A stretch of DNA of 18,926 bases from Methanobacteriota archaeon. GTDB lineage: Archaea; Thermoplasmatota; Poseidoniia; Poseidoniales; Poseidoniaceae. Shown one piece after another: positions 1-7,500 of this stretch. The position numbers were made by a program, and so were the translations under genes. Each line of letters starts with the position of its first letter. The stretch's first letter is position 1. The DNA lies in the NCBI GenBank assembly GCA_002719475.1, contig PBHQ01000020.1, positions 48,225 through 67,150 on the forward strand. The letters run 5' to 3'. Under the pieces are notes generated by a model. That model ran no database searches. It was not told the DNA's origin and worked only from the letters and a program-made list of their open reading frames with translations.

Positions 1-624
1 TATGCAGGTTGTTGAGATTCCGAGAACCACCTCTTCTCCACCTTCAACCAGATGAGCATATTCTGACATCGCACCAGCCAAATCATAGCCTCCAGCCTTA
101 CCTTTCCATGATTGGCTATGTATCAGGTCATCTAGAGCATGTGCATCCAATTCTTCGATTTCTACCAAAGCCCGTTCTACCCAAATCCAAGCCTTCTTTT
201 CATCAGGCACTAATACCTCATTCTCCTCTTGCCCGTTCAAATCAGCAGTGATTTCTCCATTTACTAGCAAAGAAGTTGCAGTCCATACAGAATGAATCCT
301 TCCAGATAAGTGCGATAACATCGAAAGGGCTGATATCTCATCATCTGGCTGCCCCAAAGATGTATTGATATCTTCAGGATCTGCGACCAAGGTATCAGAA
401 ACCATGACAATCTGACAATCTGAATCATCCGGCCACCTTTCCAAGGCCGCAACCATCTTGCTCATACATATCATTTTGACCTGCTCCCTGACCGGTATCG
501 AGGAAACTTTTGGCTCATTGAATCCGGTAATTGGTTCGGCCTTGATGTCCAAATTGGCAAATTGTTCCAAGAGCATGCTTCGTCGCCTCTCAGAGGCTGA
601 AGCGAGCCAAAGACGAAGGGGCAT
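1..624 (-). CDS. Maf-family nucleoside triphosphate pyrophosphatase, 3' end cut by window edge
   Basis: Maf proteins hydrolyse non-canonical or modified nucleoside triphosphates to monophosphate and pyrophosphate in the cytoplasm, cleaning the nucleotide pool. The frame is open from the ATG at 624 through base 1 (208 codons, no stop), so the gene continues outside. Family landmarks occur in order: LASASERRR at residues 7-15 (Maf LASxSPRR), SDTLV at 76-80 with the catalytic Asp77, GRIHSVWTA at 108-116 (GRxHxVxT), and SWKGKAGGYDLAGA at 172-185 (KAGaYxIQG). At 208 residues it already exceeds the usual ~190-200, so probably only a short tail is missing. Odd points: GQP at 91-93 where many Maf proteins have GKP, and SER for SPR in the first motif. 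It is divergent from the KaiC-like gene. The family call is firm; which Maf substrate class it uses cannot be told. Confidence 0.87.
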   Translation of the reverse strand, partial: MPLRLWLASASERRRSMLLEQFANLDIKAEPITGFNEPKVSSIPVREQVKMICMSKMVAALERWPDDSDCQIVMVSDTLVADPEDINTSLGQPDDEISALSMLSHLSGRIHSVWTATSLLVNGEITADLNGQEENEVLVPDEKKAWIWVERALVEIEELDAHALDDLIHSQSWKGKAGGYDLAGAMSEYAHLVEGGEEVVLGISTTCI

Positions 625-735
625 AACAGGGCCTGAATGATTAAGCACATCTCGCTTACGGATGGTTGAGCATTGCGGTGCTCCTTACAGGGTCGGTTTT
701 ATCATCTGAAGTGGTGTGGACCGAATGGCGATTCA
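625..735. promoter_or_regulatory. Divergent intergenic region between Maf and KaiC-like genes
   Basis: This 111-base spacer must hold the promoters of both divergent genes. For the plus-strand gene, the T-rich stretch GGTTTTATCAT at 695-705 is a possible archaeal TATA element, which would place initiation near 725-732 and give a very short leader. No convincing Shine-Dalgarno sequence precedes the ATG at 736, which fits a nearly leaderless transcript. A small inverted repeat, GAGCA/TGCTC with a 6-base loop, lies at 668-683. All of this is weak pattern matching. Confidence 0.25.
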
Positions 736-1458
736 ATGGAAACTCGTGGAAGAATACCAACCCATGTTATCGGACTGGATGAGAACATGCAGGGTGGCAT
801 CCCAAAGGGACACATCTGTTTGGTTGCTGGAGCTAGCGGTTCTATGAAGTCGAGCCTGACCTTCTCTATGCTTTACAATGACGTACTTCATGGTGATTCT
901 TCGGGCATCTATGTCACCTTAGAACAGGGTAAGGACAGCCTACGTTCACACATGGCAGGAATGGGAATGAACGTTGATGATCCTAGAGTCCGCAATCGCA
1001 TTGCTATCATCGACCTAGCAGACCTCAGAGTGCAGTTAGACGAACAAGGCATGTCTGGTAGAGTCGATTGGATGGGACAACTGATTAAACAATTGGCAAA
1101 CTACCGCCAAAGCATCGGTTTTGAAACTCTAATTTTCGACAGTCTCGGCGCATTTTTCACCTTGACCAAGATGGAAAACCCTCGTGATGAAATATTTCGT
1201 TTGTTCGAAGCGGTCCGTCGTCTACAATTGACTTCTTTCTTCATCTGCGAAATGACTGGAGATGATCACAAGCAATTCGGAGACCATGGAGTTGAAGATT
1301 ATCTCTCAGATGGAGTGATTCATCTAGTAATGGATCGCAAAGAAGACCAGATAACCAGGAAACTAGGAGTCGTTAAGATGCGACATACTCAACACATGTT
1401 AGGCTACAAATCATTCACATGGCTCTCTGAAAAACAGAGATTCAAGATTGGTGAATAA
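736..1458 (+). CDS. KaiC/RAD55-type RecA-superfamily ATPase (single domain)
   Basis: This is a 240-residue cytoplasmic P-loop ATPase of the single-domain KaiC/GvpD/RAD55 group, often linked in archaea to signalling or regulation. Visible features are a Walker A motif GASGSMKSS at residues 32-40, a catalytic Glu in YVTLEQG (Glu63), Walker B LIFDSL at 132-137 (Asp135), the family phrase EDYLSDGVIHL at 187-197, and a C-terminal beta-strand region around KMRHTQH (214-220). Walker A is odd because Met37 sits where Gly normally precedes the Lys. The frame is open back to a TTG at 673, but the ATG at 736 gives a normal KaiC N-terminus (IGLDENMQGGIPKG), so I chose it. Its stop abuts the glmS stop from the other strand with no spacer. 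No partner or target can be deduced from the neighbours. Confidence 0.8.
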   Translation: METRGRIPTHVIGLDENMQGGIPKGHICLVAGASGSMKSSLTFSMLYNDVLHGDSSGIYVTLEQGKDSLRSHMAGMGMNVDDPRVRNRIAIIDLADLRVQLDEQGMSGRVDWMGQLIKQLANYRQSIGFETLIFDSLGAFFTLTKMENPRDEIFRLFEAVRRLQLTSFFICEMTGDDHKQFGDHGVEDYLSDGVIHLVMDRKEDQITRKLGVVKMRHTQHMLGYKSFTWLSEKQRFKIGE

Positions 1459-3303
1459 TCATTCCACAGTAACGGACTTGGCTAAGTTCCGAGGCCTGTC
1501 AACATTACAATCTCTGTCCATTGCTACATGATAGGACAATAGTTGACACACTACATTGTGCATTATTGGCTGCAACAAAGGATGGGTCTTGGGTACTGTA
1601 ATGACTACATCTGCATGAGCCGCAGCCTCTTCATCACCTTCGACTGCAATCATGATCACTCTTGCACCTCTAGCGGAAACTTCGCGTGCATTCCCGAACA
1701 ACTTCTGTTGGATGATACCTTCAGAGGAAATTACCACTACTGGCGTACCATCCTCAATCAGTGCCAACGGTCCGTGTTTCAACTCGCCACCCGCATATCC
1801 CTCAGCATGAATGTACGAGATCTCTTTCAGTTTCAGAGCTCCCTCAAGAGCGATAGGATAGGATGAATTTCTACCAAGGAAGAATGCATGATCCTTGTCA
1901 TGGAACAACCTACGAGCCCGCTTCAAACCCTGTTCTAACTGGGTTGAGGCCAGCAATCTCTCCATAGCATTAGGGAAACGGCGCGCTGCATTACTAATCA
2001 CTGCTAATTCTTCAGTATGCACTTTATTGGTTAACCTACCAAGCCTGAGAGCGACCAATAATCCTCCAAGAACTTGACCAGTGAATGCTTTTGTTGAAGC
2101 AACTCCAATCTCTGGGCCTGCCCTAATTCCAAGAATTGCATCGCTCTGACGAGCGATTGTGCTGGTCTCAACATTGACTATTGAAAGAGTTGGATAACCA
2201 CGTTCCTGTGCAGTCATCAGACCTGCAAGCGTATCTGCGGTCTCACCCGATTGACTGACTCCAAGTACTAGGGCCTTAGGGCCGGCAGGAGTTCCATAGC
2301 GAAATTCGTGTGCATGGTCAACAATACATGGAATACCGGATAATTCCTCTATGTAGTGCCGAGCCATCATTCCAGCGTGGAAGGCTGTACCACAAGCAAT
2401 GATTCGAACCAAATCAGGTTTGTAAGGAATTTTCACACCTCGCAATGCCTCTCTACTCAACCTTCCTTGTAGACATGCCCTTACGACTGCAGGTTGTTCG
2501 TTGATCTCCTTGAGCATAAATGTGGGCCAACCACCTAATTCTGCATCCTCTTCACTCCACTGCAATGTTGTGGGCTTCCTCGAGACAGGATTGCCCTCTG
2601 AATCAAACAATTCCATCCGATCCTTATGCAACAATCCCCAATCTCCATCCTCGATAAAGCAGACCTCCTTAGCCATACCCACTAGACAAGATACGTCGCT
2701 TGCGAGGAAACCCGCCTCATTATGCGCAAGAATCAATGGAGAGAATGAACGGGCAACTAGAATGACATCACTTCTACCTTTGACCACCGCTGCTAAACTG
2801 AAACTACCATCAAATCGATCTAGTGAACGTCTCCAAGCTGCCAACAATCGCTCATCATCAGGAACCACATCGCCGCATTCTGCATCCAGTTCCTGCGCCA
2901 ATACGTGTGCTACCAATTCAGTATCTGTCTCTGATTTGAAGCAATCATTGCTAGTCGCTTCGATTAGTATCTGTCTCAACTGTACTTCATTCTCGATAAT
3001 CCCATTATGAACGACGGCTACTCGGAATTGAGGGTCACAATGTGGATGTGCATTCTCTTCAGTAGGGGGGCCATGAGTAGCCCAACGAGTGTGGGCAATC
3101 CCACAAGTTCCGTCTTTCATATCTGAGACCGTTTCCTTGAGATTGTCTAGAACTCCTTCAGACCTCTTGACATCAAGTCCCTCTGGATGCGAAATACAGA
3201 CTCCCGCAGAATCATAGCCACGATACTCCATTTTGGTTAATCCCGCCATCAGACGCGAAACCATCCCTTCTTTGTCGCCAGTTATACCAAAAATTCCGCA
3301 CAT
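1459..3303 (-). CDS. glmS: Glutamine--fructose-6-phosphate aminotransferase (isomerizing)
   Basis: GlmS makes glucosamine-6-phosphate from fructose-6-phosphate and glutamine, the committed step to UDP-GlcNAc. The 614-residue protein has the full family length (about 610). It begins MCGIFG, so Cys2 becomes the N-terminal nucleophile of the class II glutaminase after Met removal. HTRWATHG at 71-78 and the HNGIIEN segment near 99-105 belong to the same domain. Two SIS sugar-phosphate domains follow, with CGTAFHAG at 304-311, SQSGET at 350-355, EIGVASTKAFT at 398-408, and the conserved C-terminus ending NLAKSVTVE. It is the last gene of the rhomboid-protease-glmU-glmS run. Its ATG directly follows the glmU TGA, and its ribosome binding site lies inside the glmU 3' end, so translation is probably coupled. 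No glmM appears in the window. Confidence 0.97.
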   Translation of the reverse strand: MCGIFGITGDKEGMVSRLMAGLTKMEYRGYDSAGVCISHPEGLDVKRSEGVLDNLKETVSDMKDGTCGIAHTRWATHGPPTEENAHPHCDPQFRVAVVHNGIIENEVQLRQILIEATSNDCFKSETDTELVAHVLAQELDAECGDVVPDDERLLAAWRRSLDRFDGSFSLAAVVKGRSDVILVARSFSPLILAHNEAGFLASDVSCLVGMAKEVCFIEDGDWGLLHKDRMELFDSEGNPVSRKPTTLQWSEEDAELGGWPTFMLKEINEQPAVVRACLQGRLSREALRGVKIPYKPDLVRIIACGTAFHAGMMARHYIEELSGIPCIVDHAHEFRYGTPAGPKALVLGVSQSGETADTLAGLMTAQERGYPTLSIVNVETSTIARQSDAILGIRAGPEIGVASTKAFTGQVLGGLLVALRLGRLTNKVHTEELAVISNAARRFPNAMERLLASTQLEQGLKRARRLFHDKDHAFFLGRNSSYPIALEGALKLKEISYIHAEGYAGGELKHGPLALIEDGTPVVVISSEGIIQQKLFGNAREVSARGARVIMIAVEGDEEAAAHADVVITVPKTHPLLQPIMHNVVCQLLSYHVAMDRDCNVDRPRNLAKSVTVE

Positions 3304-4521
3304 TCAAACTCCTCCTGAGCTTATCTCAGCACCGCTAGGGTGTTCTCCTGAAACTCTGCTACGACGTTCAACTACCACTTGAGAACCAAGTATTGTTCCC
3401 GGCGCAGTTACGACTCCATGGCCCAAAGTACAAGCCTCACCAGTCACCAATCCAAGGCGTCGCACGTGAATCTCACCAGAGGTTCCAATTTTCTGTGTTT
3501 CCCCAACATCGACATTGAGATGACTTCGTAACACAGTAGCAGGGCCAATTACAGACCTCTGTAACCAAGAACCCGAATCAACCTGAACATCCTCCATCAA
3601 GAAAGATGAACGAATACGACAGAAAGGACCTATTCGAGTGCCTGCTGCAATGGTAGTTGAACCAGTTACAACAGCCATTGGACCGATGTCACAATTTGGA
3701 CCGATGTGAACCGGGCCCTCAATAACAGTGCCCGAACGGATTATACAACCCTTCGAGATGTGCACATTTCCACTCAATACAGCCGAGGGGTGAATCTCGG
3801 CTGCTGGACTAATACTGCTGTTCACCCTATCGAGTAATATGGCATTCATGTCGATGAGATCCCATGGATGATCGACGTCTACCCATGTATCAGTTCTTAT
3901 CGCCTTAATCTGCACATCCTCTTCGAGGAGATTCCTGATAGCATCCGGAATTCCTGTCAACCCTGTTTTTACCGTTTTCTCAAATATCTCGCGCCATATT
4001 ACTGGGCAACGAAGAGCACCCGTACTAACAACTCGGCCAATAGCCTCATGCGAAGCGGGCTTCTCTTGAATTTCTTCAATGATATCTCCGTTTAATGTGA
4101 CTACTCCGTACTCCTGTGGATTTTCATTTTCTGCAACCAATAGACTTGCAGATTCAGACTGAATCAGCCTCTTTATCGCCGAAGATGAGACGATGTTATC
4201 TCCATTGAGAATCAACACATCTTCGTCCAATGACATTGCTGCAAGTGCATCCAAAGCCGCACCCAAGGACCCATGAGGAGAAGTTTGTTCAATGAATTTC
4301 AACTTTAATCCAACCCCCTTGCCACTTCCAAGATTCGTTAGAATCCTTGAGCCCGCATAACCATGTACAATCGTGGCCTCCTCAATACCTGCATCAGCTA
4401 ACTCGCTGAGCATCCATTCGATGATTGGTCTGCCTGCAACGGGTAGCATAACTTTGCTACGACTATCTGTCAAGCCACCGAGGCGAGATCCTCTCCCTGC
4501 AGCTAGAACAATCGCTTTCAT
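3304..4521 (-). CDS. glmU: Bifunctional sugar-1-phosphate nucleotidylyltransferase / acetyltransferase (GlmU-type)
   Basis: This predicted cytoplasmic two-domain enzyme acetylates glucosamine-1-phosphate and couples it to UTP, giving UDP-GlcNAc. Residues 1-~225 form a nucleotidyltransferase fold: MKAIVLAAGRGSRLGG followed by SKVMLPV (Lys in the sugar-phosphate/NTP site), LNGDN near residue 103, and EIQEKP. Residues ~240-405 are a left-handed beta helix with repeated hexapeptides (IHPSAVLSG, VHISKG, VHIGPN, TIAAGTRIG). The length, 405, matches archaeal Sulfolobus ST0452-like enzymes better than bacterial GlmU (~456). The frame also has an ATG at 4527, but GAGGT lies 6 bases before the ATG at 4521, and MKAIVLAAG is the classical start. 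Placement directly before glmS supports UDP-GlcNAc synthesis. A related nucleotidyltransferase specificity (for example dTDP-glucose or UDP-glucose) is possible from sequence alone. Confidence 0.85.
   Translation of the reverse strand: MKAIVLAAGRGSRLGGLTDSRSKVMLPVAGRPIIEWMLSELADAGIEEATIVHGYAGSRILTNLGSGKGVGLKLKFIEQTSPHGSLGAALDALAAMSLDEDVLILNGDNIVSSSAIKRLIQSESASLLVAENENPQEYGVVTLNGDIIEEIQEKPASHEAIGRVVSTGALRCPVIWREIFEKTVKTGLTGIPDAIRNLLEEDVQIKAIRTDTWVDVDHPWDLIDMNAILLDRVNSSISPAAEIHPSAVLSGNVHISKGCIIRSGTVIEGPVHIGPNCDIGPMAVVTGSTTIAAGTRIGPFCRIRSSFLMEDVQVDSGSWLQRSVIGPATVLRSHLNVDVGETQKIGTSGEIHVRRLGLVTGEACTLGHGVVTAPGTILGSQVVVERRSRVSGEHPSGAEISSGGV
3310..3316 (-). promoter_or_regulatory. Shine-Dalgarno of glmS inside the glmU 3' end
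   Basis: On the minus strand AGGAGGA lies here; the GGAGG core ends 7 bases before the glmS ATG and overlaps the last codons of glmU (Ser-Gly-Gly-Val). The arrangement AGGAGGAGTTTGAATG fixes the glmS start and suggests coupled translation. Confidence 0.75.
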
Positions 4522-4527
4522 ACTCAT

Positions 4528-4532
4528 ACCTC
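4528..4532 (-). promoter_or_regulatory. Shine-Dalgarno GAGGT deciding the glmU start
   Basis: GAGGT on the minus strand overlaps the stop codon of the upstream protease gene. It is 6 bases from the ATG at 4521 but touches the ATG at 4527, so the inner ATG is the better start. Confidence 0.6.
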
Positions 4533-7500
4533 AGAGTTCAATTGGTGAATTACAAACTGGACACTTGACACGTTTCCTTGTCAAGTCCCTTACGGTGAAT
4601 TCCACATCACAATCCTCGCATTTGGCCTGCCTATCTAGTAGCGGCAAACCCTCGGCTCCAGGTATCGGTGGAGGAGGTAGATCTCCGAACTGTGGCATAA
4701 CTGGTGCACTCATCGCTCCGGGAGGGGGAGGCAAGCCCATGCCATCGATCATTGGTACTTCTTTGGCAGATAGAGCAGTGTCCACATCGGTGGTTGCTTC
4801 TTTGCCCAAAGTTTCTGGAGGTGGGGGCAAAGGGAGACCATCAAGAACAGGAGGTAGGGGCAAACCCTTCTCTGCATATTCTGCTTCTTTGACCCTCTGC
4901 ATTCTACGCTTCAACCGCTCGCTGGCCTCGTCTGCTTTCACCGCTTTATCGAGGTCCTCCTTCAAGGACTTCTCTTCGGCTACTGGAATATCATCATCCT
5001 GTTTATCCAAGGATACCTCAAGTTCAACATCTTCTTCGAGATCCTCCTCATCGATCAACATCTCAACTTCTTCCTTATCCTCTTCTTTCTTTTCAGACTC
5101 ATCTCTGGCTGGCAAAGGTCTACGGTCGGCTCTGCGAATCACCATGGAGACCGCTAAGAATAGAAGAACCAATGAGGCACCTATTCCAATAGCAATATTC
5201 CTCTTCATTTCATCGTCACCGGGTAAGGGGGCGAGCAATGATTCCCAGAACCCAGGTTCTTCTACCGGGTCCCTAGTGGGATTGGTATCCGCGAGAATTA
5301 TCAGACTAAAGTCTCCAAATCTATCCACCATGACGATTTGAGAACCATCATGAGAAGAACCACCAATAACCAGACTTCCTTCCACCAAGTTAGATGAAAG
5401 AGATGCGGGTTGGCCAACCGACAAACTGTTGAACACACCATATGATATTGCATCTCCATAGACATCGACCATATCGTGTACTACCTGCACCTTATCGTCC
5501 AAATCGATTAACAGTACATTTGACATACCTACTGCAGTATCCCTGTATGGCTCTTCGATTGACCATGAACCATCATTCACTATATGGGCAAGTTTTGCAT
5601 CTAGACCAGAACCTTCCTTCCAAGCAGCGATTAGAATATCCTCTCCGGAAATAGTCTTGACCACTAAGGAGGGCTTGCTAGCCTCATCTCCAACTGCAGT
5701 CTGGAATGACCAAGAAGACTCCCCTAGACGTCCATGAGCATAGAACAATCCCATTCTTTGGATACCTGTGGTATCATCTCTCTTCGCTTGGTAGAGGATG
5801 TGAATCTTCTCTTCGCCAATACCTACTGCTGGAGGATCTGCTAGATGGCTTGCAGTATTTATCGAGGACACTACATTGCGCGTCAACAACCAAGTATCTG
5901 GATTGGAAGGAGTATTGGTGGACAACAAGAATAGACTGGTAAGATCCTGATATGTTCCTCCTGTTGAAATGTCTCGATGGTAGCCTGCAATCACAACCTG
6001 AGTACCATCACTGGTTATCTTCAGACCCCAATATTCACCCTCATTGTGCTTCAATGAAGGCATCAACTTCTGTATCGCTGAAGACTGTCCCTTTTCATCT
6101 ACTGTTGTAAACAACAACTCAGTCATAGTATATCCATCCATACTGGTGAACCTACTTGTCCAGACAACATAAGACAAACCATCTCCTGCTACATGAATAT
6201 CAGAACTACCGGAATATCCACTATCCAAAGTTACATCTCCCGGCATGTCCAATTTCGTAGTCATGGTCCTAACATGCAATTCGCCGTTCCTTTCGGTTAG
6301 AAGATGAGCCCCATTAGAGTGTCCTGAATATCCCAATGGTATCTCATCATTTTCGCCATCTAGATCAAGTTCAGTCCCTTCTACAACCTCTACATCATCA
6401 ATGACCAAAGTGAATTCACGTACATTATCACTCATGTTGAAATCATCGGTAGTGACCTTCAATCTGTATTGCATTAATGGTCCATCATTAGCCATCATCG
6501 CAAATTCTTGAATGTGATATCCGATGACATCGCTACTTCCAGGAATTACCATCACTTTCTCATTCGTTATTGGGTCCCACTTACCATCGTCAGTCAAGAC
6601 CAACAATGACAAATCTACGTCAACTGCATCTCTCTTTCCAAGGTTATCAATCCTGCAATTGAGGTCAAATTTCCTGTTGGGAATTGGAATAGTAGGCTCG
6701 GTTAGACAAGCTCCTTCCAACATTGTCAAATCAACCGCATCAGGTCTATCCAGTACATTGAAAGAAAATGTGAATTCATTATCTGAGACATCGTATTCAC
6801 CCTGTTCTCTAGATGGGTCGACCTGTAAACTGAGATTTGTTTGTCCGGCTGTCAATGGTTTCCAGATGAATGATACCTTCTTGACATCACCAGAATCTAG
6901 GTACGCCACATTGATGTCTATTGGTGAGGTATCTGGACCTGTATTCAATCGAACCTTAAGGTCCTTAGCTGCAGAATCACCGTCGTTGATGACATCAAGT
7001 TCAATCAGAAGGTTAGTCAAAGTTAGTGCCTCTGAAACCGGTACCCCGTGTTGCAATACACTAACACTGCCTAGAATGCTTAGTTCTGGTGCAGGTGGCT
7101 CATTATCGACGACGAATGATCGACGTAATTCCTCAGAGAAATATCCGCTCGCATTTTCCATACGTACAGTGACACGATGTGTACCATCTGTGACCGTTTC
7201 CGAATCCCACTCAAAACTCCAAGTCCCACTTCCATAGTCAACTGTTGTCAATCCATCTCCAACAGACCAATCTCCAGCATCGACTCGATACTGAATCCCT
7301 GTAGGTTCAATTCCTTCCCAAGTTCCACCAAAGGTGACTTCTCCAACTAGAGAATCATGTCCACTAGGAGATGTGAAAGAAACCTTGTGTTCGCCAATCT
7401 TGACATTAGCATATGCTGATTCCGACCAATCACCCAATTGGTCTTTGGCCTTTACTTCAATCCAGGCAATCTCTCCGTTACCCCATAAAGCATCAGGCTT

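Noticed and set aside
668..683. GAGCA/TGCTC hairpin upstream of the KaiC-like gene
   Set aside because: Only 5 base pairs and no T-run; such short repeats are common by chance.
2501..3010. Plus-strand frame of 169 codons within glmS
   Set aside because: The opposite strand encodes conserved glutaminase-domain sequence; the frame has no recognisable feature.
4373..5341. Plus-strand open frame of 322 codons opposite glmU and the protease tail
   Set aside because: Ser-rich, low-complexity translation antisense to the acidic and Pro-rich segments; no domain, and it spans two well-supported genes.
5442..5942. Small plus-strand frames opposite the propeller-like region
   Set aside because: Short, no ribosome sites and no conserved character; explained by the minus-strand protease gene.
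6524..7237. Plus-strand open frame of 237 codons inside the S8 protease
   Set aside because: Antisense to the CARDB-like beta domains; composition rich in Ser/Thr/Leu without motifs, so a shadow frame.
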